This document shows positions 6,991-13,427 of a stretch of 15,543 bases of DNA, one piece after another. Below the pieces are notes generated by a model. It did no database searches. It was not told the DNA's origin and was given only the letters and a program-made list of their open reading frames with translations. The stretch comes from an uncultured beta proteobacterium (GTDB lineage: Bacteria > Pseudomonadota > Gammaproteobacteria > Burkholderiales > Burkholderiaceae), in NCBI GenBank assembly GCA_903835865.1, contig CAILON010000160.1, positions 1 to 15,543 on the forward strand, read 5' to 3'. Position 1 is the stretch's first letter; the number at the start of each line of letters is the position of its first letter. The position numbers were made by a program, and so were the translations under genes.

Positions 6991-8276
6991 TCTTGACTGC
7001 TATTGAAAGCGGGTCGATGCAGTTTGACAGTTTTAATGCCCTGTTCATCGAATTGCACGATTTCCATAACAATTCCGGCAAGGCGAACACTGACATCGTG
7101 GTCGGGGATGGCCTCGAGTTTATCGAGTAGCAATCCATTTAAGGTGCGTGGGCCATCTAGCGGTAAATTCAGATTCAGGAGGCGATTGAGATCTCGAAGT
7201 GATGCACTGCCGCTCGCCAAATAAGTGCCATCTGCTAGCCAATGTGGGTCAGTAGATAAGTTTGAGAAGGATGTCGTGAACTCGCCAATTAATTCCTCAA
7301 CAATGTCTTCGAATGTGACCAGGCCTAACACTTCGCCATACTCATTTACAACCAAGCTCAGACGTTGTTGGTTGTCTTGAAAGAATTGCATCTGCTGTAG
7401 TACGGGAGTGCCGCTGGGGATGAAATAAGGCTCATTTAACAAGGACTTAAAGTCCTCGTGTTTCAGATCAGTGTCACCAAGAAGAGAGAGTGCTTTTTTA
7501 ACCGAGAGAATTCCAATAATGCGTTCCGAATCTCCATCGCACACAGGTAATTTATTGTGATAACAGGTTTCTAGCTGTTGAATGACTTCATCGATTGGTC
7601 TAGATAGATCCAGTACTTCAATTTTGGATCGAGGTGTCATGACATCGTCAACCGTAATATTTTCTAAATTGAAAAGATTGAGCAAAATATTGCGATGATG
7701 AGTTGAGACAAAGCGATTGGATTCGAGCACTAAGCTTCGCAATTCCTCTTTGCTCATGGCTCGACTGTCTGCTGAAGACTGAAGGCCAGAGACCCGCATG
7801 AGGCCAGAAACAAAGCTATTGATGAGCCATAGCAGGGGCTTCAAAATAAAGGTTAGGGGCAGAATGAACCAGCCAACACTGCAGGCAATTTTTTCTGGAA
7901 AGGCTGCGCCAATGACTTTAGGGGTGATTTCACTAAAAACGATAATGAGCAGTGCCACTACGAGCGTGGCGATCGATAGAACGAAGCCGCTCTCCCCGAA
8001 GATATGTAAGGCAATACCAGTCACCAGAATAGGCAAGATGGTGTTGATCAAATTATTCGAGATCAACAGCACTGAAAGTAATGAATCAATGCGCTTGAGT
8101 AATCTTTCTGCTAATGCTGCGCCCGCATTACCGCCATTGGCCATGGCACGTAGCCGATGACGATTGGAAGAGAGCATGCTCGTCTCTGCCATGGAAAAAA
8201 AACCAGAGAGCGCGAGTAAAAAGAGGACTAGAGCCAGTTGACCTATAAAAGGCCAATCGTCAAAAAAGGTGTCCAT
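6987..8276 (-). CDS. CNNM/CorC (HlyC/CorC) family membrane protein with CBS pair
   Basis: This is a predicted inner-membrane protein of the DUF21-CBS-CorC_HlyC type, a family linked to magnesium or cobalt transport or resistance. From ATG 8276 it has 429 residues. The DUF21 region holds several membrane segments and the conserved SGFFSMAETS (24-33), SNN (73-75) and FSEITPK (114-120). A linker with DDVMTPRSKIE (210-220) leads into two CBS domains (about 215-335). A C-terminal transporter-associated domain follows (about 345-425). A longer frame starting at TTG 8309 exists, but ATG 8276 has an AGG ribosome site eight bases upstream (8285-8287). It is the first gene of the pil operon, and its TGA overlaps the pilB TTG start by four bases. 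The transported ion is not evident from sequence. Confidence 0.9.
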   Translation of the reverse strand: MDTFFDDWPFIGQLALVLFLLALSGFFSMAETSMLSSNRHRLRAMANGGNAGAALAERLLKRIDSLLSVLLISNNLINTILPILVTGIALHIFGESGFVLSIATLVVALLIIVFSEITPKVIGAAFPEKIACSVGWFILPLTFILKPLLWLINSFVSGLMRVSGLQSSADSRAMSKEELRSLVLESNRFVSTHHRNILLNLFNLENITVDDVMTPRSKIEVLDLSRPIDEVIQQLETCYHNKLPVCDGDSERIIGILSVKKALSLLGDTDLKHEDFKSLLNEPYFIPSGTPVLQQMQFFQDNQQRLSLVVNEYGEVLGLVTFEDIVEELIGEFTTSFSNLSTDPHWLADGTYLASGSASLRDLNRLLNLNLPLDGPRTLNGLLLDKLEAIPDHDVSVRLAGIVMEIVQFDEQGIKTVKLHRPAFNSSQD

Positions 8277-8284
8277 GGGTTCTG

Positions 8285-8287
8285 CCT
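8285..8287 (-). promoter_or_regulatory. Ribosome binding site deciding the CNNM-family start
   Basis: On the minus strand, AGG followed by eight bases precedes ATG 8276. The upstream TTG (8309) has no comparable site. This favours the 429-residue form over the 440-residue form. Confidence 0.45.
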
Positions 8288-8295
8288 GCAATATG

Positions 8296-8394
8296 TAAGG
8301 AAGATTCAATATAGCAAAGTGTCATTTCACAGGCTATAGCTAGGGCAGAAAGCAGTGTCATCTCCTCTCTGAATGTATGTGAGAATCTTCCTTA
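8296..8394. repeat. 12-bp perfect inverted repeat in the divergent CNNM/ogt intergenic region
   Basis: TAAGGAAGATTC at 8296-8307 is the exact reverse complement of GAATCTTCCTTA at 8383-8394, with 75 bases between the arms. As read by each divergent gene, the same 12-mer sits just before its start region. The match does not extend beyond 12 bases on either side. It could be an operator pair, an mRNA leader element or chance. Confidence 0.5.
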
Positions 8395-8903
8395 TGGCCC
8401 CATCCCATCCAAAATCTTCTGCCGATCTCCAGTATTGCGTGATTCAGGCGCCCTTTGGGTGTCTGGGTATTGAAACAGGAATGGTGGAGGGTAGTTTGAT
8501 GGTCTCCAAAATTGACTATTTACCTGCAACGACCGCTTTAATCAAGCCTCAGAATCAGTTGGCCCGCGAGGTAGAGAGACAGTGCAAAGCGTATTTCAAG
8601 AATCCCCAATTTCAATTTGATTTGCCCTTAAAGCCTCAAGGTACGGCTCATCAAAATCAAGTGTGGAAAAGTGTTTTAGATATTCCATCCGGAAAAACAA
8701 GCGCCTATGGCCAGGTTGCCAAAAAAATAAAGAGTGGAGCGCGGGCAGTGGGAACAGCTTGTGGTGCAAATCCTTACCCCTTAGTTACTCCCTGTCACCG
8801 CGTAGTTTCTGCACAAGGCATTGGTGGTTTTATGAAGGAGGACGCACCAGGACTGTATCGTCAAATTAAAATCTGGCTTTTAAATCACGAGGGTGCGATC
8901 TAA
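8394..8903 (+). CDS. ogt: Methylated-DNA-protein cysteine S-methyltransferase (Ogt/MGMT)
   Basis: This suicide repair protein moves the alkyl group from O6-alkylguanine (or O4-alkylthymine) to its own cysteine. From ATG 8394 it has 169 residues, the usual Ogt length. The DNA-binding and active-site region is complete: WKSVLDIPSGKTSAYGQVA, the Arg-finger helix in GARAVGTACGANP, the active site TPCHRVV with acceptor Cys134, and the closing GIGGF. It lacks the Ada N-terminal zinc domain, so it is not the regulatory Ada protein. ATG 8373 would add seven residues (MYVRIFL) without family support. Neither start has a strong Shine-Dalgarno. It is monocistronic, divergent from the CNNM gene, and its TAA overlaps the stop of the squalene synthase-like gene. 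Confidence 0.93.
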   Translation: MAPSHPKSSADLQYCVIQAPFGCLGIETGMVEGSLMVSKIDYLPATTALIKPQNQLAREVERQCKAYFKNPQFQFDLPLKPQGTAHQNQVWKSVLDIPSGKTSAYGQVAKKIKSGARAVGTACGANPYPLVTPCHRVVSAQGIGGFMKEDAPGLYRQIKIWLLNHEGAI

Positions 8904-9874
8904 TCTTGATTGAGTTTTCTTAGTGATCCAGTGGATAGATAAAAGAATATTTTCATCAAGGCATCACTAGAAGCGGCGATCTTCGTAAAGCTGTAGAAGC
9001 TCATTACGGTGCTACGGGATAGTTTGACTTCATCCTTATGGACAAATTGCTTGCGATTGGCAATCTTGGAGAGCGTCATCGCAGCCAAGCCAAAGGCTAA
9101 AAAGCAAAACTCCCGCATCCCAATATCTTGCTTGGGTATGAGTTGGATATAACGTAAGGAATCTTCTAGCTTTTGATAGGCAATGGAAAGTAATTCAGTT
9201 TGACTGATATTGGCAGGTTTCCAAGATACGCCACGTTCCCGATCTTCAGGAGAGTCCTTCAGGATATTGGTCATTTGGAGTGCTTGACCAAAAGCAATCG
9301 CTAAGTCTTCATGTCCGCGAATGCGTTTAGCAAATTCAGGAGAATGATTGCTAAAAATGGTAGTGAGCAGTTCGCCAACTACTCCTGCAACTACATAGCA
9401 ATATTCTTCAAATTCCTTAAGATCTTTAAGCCCTAGCTCATTTTGTTTGCCATGAAAGTGCGACATGCCATTAGACATAATAGAAACGCAGCGGCTTACG
9501 GCAGCTTGATCGCTAATGGAGCAAGTATGCAAAATACGCAGAATAGTTGGCGTATGAATAATTAAATCAAGCTCGTCTTGATTGCTGTAATTCTTGAGAG
9601 CATCTAGACAGGGATCCACAAAAGAATCTACGGGCGATTTTTCAAGGACCGCATCCAAAAAGAGTTGAGAAAGCGCTTGTTTAGTGCTTGGGCTTAAATC
9701 AGCAGCATCTTCAATCGTATCAACGATGCGACAAAGCAAATAGGTATTGCCAACTACTTTTTCGATAATGGGGGGCAGTAGCGGAATAGTCAGTGCAAAG
9801 GTACGAGAGACTGATCCCAGAATGGTTTTCTGATATGCCAAATCGGCATTGGGGTTCTCTTTTAGGGCATTCAC
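8900..9874 (-). CDS. Squalene/phytoene synthase family enzyme, probably squalene synthase
   Basis: The enzyme is predicted to condense two prenyl diphosphates head to head; squalene from farnesyl diphosphate is the favoured product. The 324 residues show SVSRTFALTIPLLP (21-34), the first aspartate motif DTIED (52-56) in YLLCRIVDTIEDAADL, the YCYVVAGVVGELL helix (158-170) and the second aspartate motif in QMTNILKDSPEDRERG (Asp207 to Asp211). The VAGVVGELL and NILKDxxEDRERG strings resemble squalene synthase more than CrtB; HpnC or HpnD roles cannot be excluded. No hopanoid or carotenoid genes are adjacent. The start is GTG: a TGA lies six codons upstream and the nearby ATGs are out of frame. 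A minus-strand CATAAT at 9881-9886 sits six bases before the GTG, suggesting a nearly leaderless transcript. Confidence 0.85.
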   Translation of the reverse strand: MNALKENPNADLAYQKTILGSVSRTFALTIPLLPPIIEKVVGNTYLLCRIVDTIEDAADLSPSTKQALSQLFLDAVLEKSPVDSFVDPCLDALKNYSNQDELDLIIHTPTILRILHTCSISDQAAVSRCVSIMSNGMSHFHGKQNELGLKDLKEFEEYCYVVAGVVGELLTTIFSNHSPEFAKRIRGHEDLAIAFGQALQMTNILKDSPEDRERGVSWKPANISQTELLSIAYQKLEDSLRYIQLIPKQDIGMREFCFLAFGLAAMTLSKIANRKQFVHKDEVKLSRSTVMSFYSFTKIAASSDALMKIFFYLSTGSLRKLNQD

Positions 9875-9924
9875 CCTTGAATTATGTCAGACCAGCCTGC
9901 CTCAAAACGGTACTTATTCCCTGA

Positions 9925-9951
9925 TTGCTAAAAGTGACATGGCCATATAAT
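9925..9951 (+). promoter_or_regulatory. Sigma-70-like promoter for the sodium:solute symporter gene
   Basis: A perfect -10 TATAAT (9946-9951) is preceded by TTGCTA (9925-9930) with a 15-base spacer. The spacer is shorter than the ideal 17, so the -35 is less certain than the -10. A strong AAGGAG ribosome site follows at 9967-9972, ten bases before ATG 9983. Confidence 0.55.
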
Positions 9952-9982
9952 TTGACCAATTTCCTGAAGGAGAAACTGGGCG

Positions 9983-11398
9983 ATGTTGATTTGGTTTGTC
10001 ATCATCTATTGGGTGGTATCAGTAGGCATTGGCTTATGGGCCGCCCTACGCGTGAAGAACACTGCAGACTTTGCTGCAGCTGGCCATAGCCTACCCTTAC
10101 CCATTGTTACGGCAACTGTTTTTGCCACCTGGTTTGGAGCCGAGGCAGTTTTAGGTGTCCCAGCTACCTTTTTAAAGGAAGGTTTGGGTGGCATTGTTTC
10201 AGATCCCTTTGGTTCTTCACTCTGTTTGATTCTGGTGGGACTCTTTTTTGCAAGACATCTTTATAACCGCCGCATGCTCACCATCGGTGACTTTTTTCGT
10301 GAAAAATACGGCCGCACGGTAGAGGTATTGGTCACCATATGTATTGTGGTTTCGTACTTAGGTTGGGTGGCTGCACAAATTAAAGCGCTTGGCTTGGTAT
10401 TCAATGTAGTTTCTGAGGGGAGTATTTCACAGACAGGCGGCATGTTGATTGGTGCAGGAAGTGTGCTGATCTACACCTTGTTTGGTGGCATGTGGTCTGT
10501 AGCTATTACTGACTTTATTCAGATGATTATTATTGTGATTGGCATGCTCTACATTAGTGGGGAGATGACGACGCAAACAGGGGGCATCGGCGTAGTAATT
10601 GAGCATGCTTCGGCTGCGGGGCTATTTAGTAATTTCTGGCCCGATATGAACTTGGCATCGATTCTTGGATTCACTGCAGCCTTGTGCACCATGATGCTCG
10701 GCTCGATTCCTCAGCAAGACGTATTCCAGCGTATCACTTCATCAAAGAACGTCAACATTGCAGTGCAGGCTGCCATTCTAGGCGGAGTACTGTATTTCAT
10801 CTTTGCTTTTGTGCCACTGTATTTGGCATACTCGGCAACCCTCATTAATCCTGATTTGGTTAAGCAATATTTGGACACTGATCCACAAATGATCCTGCCA
10901 AAACTGATTCTGAATCACGCCCCTGTGTTTGCTCAGGTGATGTTCTTTGGAGCGCTGCTATCAGCTATTAAGAGTTGTGCAAGCGCCACCTTGCTGGCAC
11001 CATCAGTGACCTTTGCAGAAAATATTGTTCGAGGCTTTTTTAAGCACTTGACTGATCAGGAGTTACTTAAAGTCATGCGTATTACGGTCTTGTGCTTTAC
11101 CGTAGTGGTCACTTTTTTTGCGATCAACTCCGAATTGTCGATTTTTAAGATGGTAGAAAGTGCCTATAAGGTCACTTTAGTGGCTGCTTTTGTACCACTA
11201 GCTTTTGGGGTCTATTGGCCCAGAGCAAATTCTTTAGGAGGTCTATTGGCGGTGATCTGCGGTTTAATCGTGTGGATCAGCTGCGAGATTTTGGCCCCTC
11301 ATAATATTTTGCCCCCTCAACTAGCTGGTTTATTAGCCAGCATTGGAGGCATGCTTTTAGGAAGTTTGGTGCCGAAAGACATGCTCAAGGCAGTTTAA
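9983..11398 (+). CDS. Sodium:solute symporter (SSS family), substrate unknown
   Basis: This is a 471-residue polytopic inner-membrane protein with about 13 hydrophobic segments, predicted to couple uptake of an organic solute to sodium entry. Family features include an N-terminal helix followed by TADFAAAGHSLPLP, the TM2 region ATVFATWFGAEAVLG, the loop GGMWSVAITDFIQ that is strongly conserved in this family, and ALLSAIKSCASATLLAPSVTFAENI in the segment that holds the second sodium site. Overall it looks more like the general SSF group (PutP, PanF and carboxylate carriers) than glucose-type SGLT proteins; the substrate cannot be read. It has its own promoter, a strong ribosome site and a hairpin terminator, so it is probably monocistronic. 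The ketopantoate reductase-like gene downstream hints at a hydroxy- or keto-acid substrate, an inference only. Confidence 0.9.
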   Translation: MLIWFVIIYWVVSVGIGLWAALRVKNTADFAAAGHSLPLPIVTATVFATWFGAEAVLGVPATFLKEGLGGIVSDPFGSSLCLILVGLFFARHLYNRRMLTIGDFFREKYGRTVEVLVTICIVVSYLGWVAAQIKALGLVFNVVSEGSISQTGGMLIGAGSVLIYTLFGGMWSVAITDFIQMIIIVIGMLYISGEMTTQTGGIGVVIEHASAAGLFSNFWPDMNLASILGFTAALCTMMLGSIPQQDVFQRITSSKNVNIAVQAAILGGVLYFIFAFVPLYLAYSATLINPDLVKQYLDTDPQMILPKLILNHAPVFAQVMFFGALLSAIKSCASATLLAPSVTFAENIVRGFFKHLTDQELLKVMRITVLCFTVVVTFFAINSELSIFKMVESAYKVTLVAAFVPLAFGVYWPRANSLGGLLAVICGLIVWISCEILAPHNILPPQLAGLLASIGGMLLGSLVPKDMLKAV

Positions 11399-11405
11399 AG
11401 AAGCG

Positions 11406-11434
11406 GATGCCTATAAATTAGGCATCATTATTTT
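11406..11434 (+). terminator. Intrinsic terminator after the symporter gene
   Basis: GATGCCTA (11406-11413) pairs perfectly with TAGGCATC (11419-11426) around a five-base loop, and the stem is followed by ATTATTTT. It lies just past the symporter stop codon. The U-tract is interrupted, so strength is uncertain. Confidence 0.65.
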
Positions 11435-11435
11435 G

Positions 11436-11464
11436 TTGCACTGCAAAATTTTCTCCTCTAATAT
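11436..11464 (+). promoter_or_regulatory. Possible promoter of the ketopantoate reductase-like gene
   Basis: TTGCAC (11436-11441) and TAATAT (11459-11464) are 17 bases apart. Both hexamers are imperfect. The -35 box lies inside a small palindrome, TTGCA-C-TGCAA (11436-11446), and CAAAATTTT occurs at 11444-11452 and again at 11475-11483. Confidence 0.35.
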
Positions 11465-11502
11465 GACATTAATTCAAAATTTTTTGTTCTTATGGAGTTC
11501 CT

Positions 11503-12522
11503 ATGAAAATCTGTGTGATCGGTGGAGGGGGCGCTATTGGCGGTTACCTTGCTGTTATGTTGGCGCGAGCGGGCAATGATGTAACAGTCGTTGCTCGTGG
11601 GGCAACTTTAGCGGCTATTAATGAACGTGGTCTCGCTTTAATTATGAATGACCAGCCAGAGCCTTTAGTGGCCGAAGTGAAGGCGGTTGAAAAAATTAGA
11701 GATGTAGAAACTCCAGATGTAGTGATTCTGGCGGTGAAGGCACATCAAGTTGAACCCATCATTGATGACTTGGCAGCCATCATGGGGCCAGAGACTATTT
11801 TGATCCCAATGCAAAACGGCATTCCATGGTGGTACTTCCAGAAGTTGAGCGGCGAGTTTCAAGACCACTCCGTTGAAACGGTAGATGCTGGCGGCCTCAC
11901 TAAGAAAGCCATCAACCCAAACAACATCATTGGTTGTGTAGTGTATCCAGCAACTTTTACTCAGGCGCCTGGCGTAATTCGTCACGTAGAAGGCAATCGA
12001 TTCCCATTGGGAGAGTTAGATGGTAAGACAACAGATCGCATTCAGAAAATCTCAGAGATGATGGCTGCTGCAGGATTTAAGTCACCAATTTTGGAAGACA
12101 TTCGTTCTGAGATCTGGCTCAAGCTGTGGGGCAATATGACCTTTAATCCGATCAGCTCATTAACCCATGGCACGCTAGAGGGAATCTGTCAGTACCCATT
12201 AACGAAAGAGCTGGCTCGCAATATGATGGCCGAAGCACAAACCGTTGCTGAAAAGCTGGGCGTGACTTTCCGGGTAGATATTGAGCGGCGTATCGCTGGC
12301 GCTGAAAAAGTCGGAAAGCACAAGACCTCGATGTTGCAAGACTTAGAGGCTGGTCGTAGTTTAGAGATTGATGCTTTGCTTGGCTCAGTTATTGAGCTTG
12401 GCAAGATCACTCAAACTCCGACACCTTGTTTAAATACCGTGTTTGCTTTGACAAAATACTTAGATGAAAACGTTCAAGCCTCTAAAGGAAGTTTGGCACT
12501 GCCATCAGTTTCTGGTTACTAA
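11503..12522 (+). CDS. Ketopantoate reductase (PanE/ApbA) family NAD(P)H-dependent 2-keto acid reductase
   Basis: This is a 339-residue cytoplasmic oxidoreductase. It begins with a Rossmann fold (MKICVIGGGGAIGGYLAVML; glycines at 8, 10 and 13). MQNGIPWW follows near residue 103. The C-terminal helical domain has catalytic Lys207 in EIWLKLWGNMTFNP and a Glu in HKTSMLQDLEAGRSLEID (Glu288), matching the Lys and Glu that act in PanE. True PanE makes pantoate for coenzyme A; this protein is longer than E. coli PanE (303), and such paralogs are common, so the substrate may be another 2-keto or 2-hydroxy acid. A GGAG at 11494-11497 lies five bases before the ATG. It is flanked by terminators on both sides, so it is transcribed alone. 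No pantothenate genes adjoin it. Confidence 0.88.
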   Translation: MKICVIGGGGAIGGYLAVMLARAGNDVTVVARGATLAAINERGLALIMNDQPEPLVAEVKAVEKIRDVETPDVVILAVKAHQVEPIIDDLAAIMGPETILIPMQNGIPWWYFQKLSGEFQDHSVETVDAGGLTKKAINPNNIIGCVVYPATFTQAPGVIRHVEGNRFPLGELDGKTTDRIQKISEMMAAAGFKSPILEDIRSEIWLKLWGNMTFNPISSLTHGTLEGICQYPLTKELARNMMAEAQTVAEKLGVTFRVDIERRIAGAEKVGKHKTSMLQDLEAGRSLEIDALLGSVIELGKITQTPTPCLNTVFALTKYLDENVQASKGSLALPSVSGY

Positions 12523-12548
12523 GTTATTAGTAGTTAGCTGAGCTCATT

Positions 12549-12585
12549 AAAAAACCCTTGCTATGTGAGTAGCAAGGGTTTTTTT
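12549..12585. terminator. Bidirectional intrinsic terminator between convergent genes
   Basis: CCCTTGCTA (12555-12563) pairs perfectly with TAGCAAGGG (12570-12578) around a six-base loop. Six A residues precede it and seven T residues follow, so it can end transcription from the reductase gene (+) and from the fumarylacetoacetate hydrolase-family gene (-). Confidence 0.92.
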
Positions 12586-12603
12586 GTTGATTGCAGAATG
12601 GAT

Positions 12604-13371
12604 TTATTCGAAACGATTATCTAAACGACCAACACCATCAATGATGATGCTGACATTACTGCCAGGTTTCATGGAGCCTACGCCGACGGAGGTGCCGCAG
12701 GCAATGATGTCACCGGGCTCCAATGGAATATCTTGTGAAATAAGGCTGACCAATTTTGCAGGTGGGAAAATCATATCTGCAACAGGGTAATTTTGACGCT
12801 CTTGATCATTCAAGATGGTCTTAATGTTGAGTTTGCTTGGGTCTATATCAGTAGTAATGTAGGGGCCAAAAACACCAAAGGTGTTAAAGCTCTTAGAGCG
12901 GGTCCACTGGGCGTAACCAGGATCGCGATTGAGAATTTCAATGGCGGTGACATCGTTGATACAGGTATAGCCAAAGATGGCTTTTGCAGCCTCTGCTTCG
13001 CTAACTTCATGGCAGCGCTTGCCAATCACGATCCCCAATTCACCTTCGTAAACCACTTTGCCTGAATAAGACTTTGGGGTACGAATAAGTTGGTTGGCTG
13101 CCAAGAAGGAATTATTGCCTTTTAAAAAGTACAAAGGCTCTGCAGGAACCGCATGCTCAAGCTTAGTTACTAGGGCATGAAAGTTATCCACCAGCGCAAC
13201 CATTTTGGATGGAGTGCAAGGGATGTCAATCGTGACATCAGCAAGCTTGAGGGTCTCCCCAGTGGCCTTAGGCTGATTAAATAAATCGCCGGTATAGACA
13301 GCGATTTCATCGCCTTGAACCTGCCCTAAACCACTTTGTCCTTGGTATTGATATCTAAGCCATTGAGTCAT
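12604..13371 (-). CDS. Fumarylacetoacetate hydrolase (FAH) family protein
   Basis: This is a 255-residue cytoplasmic enzyme of the FAH superfamily, which includes fumarylacetoacetases, HpaG-type isomerase/decarboxylases, FAHD1-like acylpyruvases and oxaloacetate decarboxylases. The divalent-metal site is visible: Glu109 and Glu111 in VVYEGELGIVIGKR and Asp140 in CINDVTAIE. Other family strings are YFLKGNNSFL (81-90), TRSKSFNTFGVFGP (157-170) with Lys160, and the C-terminal GTSVGVGSMKPG. The exact reaction cannot be chosen from these motifs. The ATG has a CAGGA ribosome site seven bases upstream. It ends at the shared bidirectional terminator and is divergent, across 56 bases, from the GrdB-like gene, so the two may share control. 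Confidence 0.88.
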   Translation of the reverse strand: MTQWLRYQYQGQSGLGQVQGDEIAVYTGDLFNQPKATGETLKLADVTIDIPCTPSKMVALVDNFHALVTKLEHAVPAEPLYFLKGNNSFLAANQLIRTPKSYSGKVVYEGELGIVIGKRCHEVSEAEAAKAIFGYTCINDVTAIEILNRDPGYAQWTRSKSFNTFGVFGPYITTDIDPSKLNIKTILNDQERQNYPVADMIFPPAKLVSLISQDIPLEPGDIIACGTSVGVGSMKPGSNVSIIIDGVGRLDNRFE

Positions 13372-13415
13372 AATAAGTTCCTGTGAAGTTTAATATTTGA
13401 TAAGCAATATCTTAC

Positions 13416-13420
13416 AGGGA
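13416..13420 (+). promoter_or_regulatory. Ribosome binding site of the GrdB-like gene
   Basis: AGGGA lies seven bases before ATG 13428. This spacing picks the ATG over the TTG one codon upstream at 13425. Confidence 0.6.
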
Positions 13421-13427
13421 TGTATTG

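Noticed and set aside
7798..8160. 120-codon open frame opposite the CNNM-family membrane domain
   Set aside because: It is antisense to a conserved hydrophobic domain. Long open frames opposite such domains are common and this one has no family likeness.
8277..8309. 11-residue N-terminal extension of the CNNM-family protein from a TTG codon
   Set aside because: The ATG at 8276 has a better ribosome site and the extension has no family support.
11503..12522. Assigning the PanE-family gene to pantothenate synthesis
   Set aside because: The fold and catalytic residues fit, but the protein is longer than typical PanE, is isolated from panB/panC, and such paralogs often act on other keto acids.
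12793..13065. 90-codon open frame opposite the FAH-family gene
   Set aside because: It is fully inside the real gene on the other strand and has no motif or ribosome site.
13380..13418. Nested inverted repeat (CCTGT/ACAGG outside, ATATT/AATAT inside) between the FAH-family and GrdB-like genes
   Set aside because: The outer arms are the ribosome binding sites of the two divergent genes, which explains the symmetry. The inner arms are short, AT-rich and off-centre.
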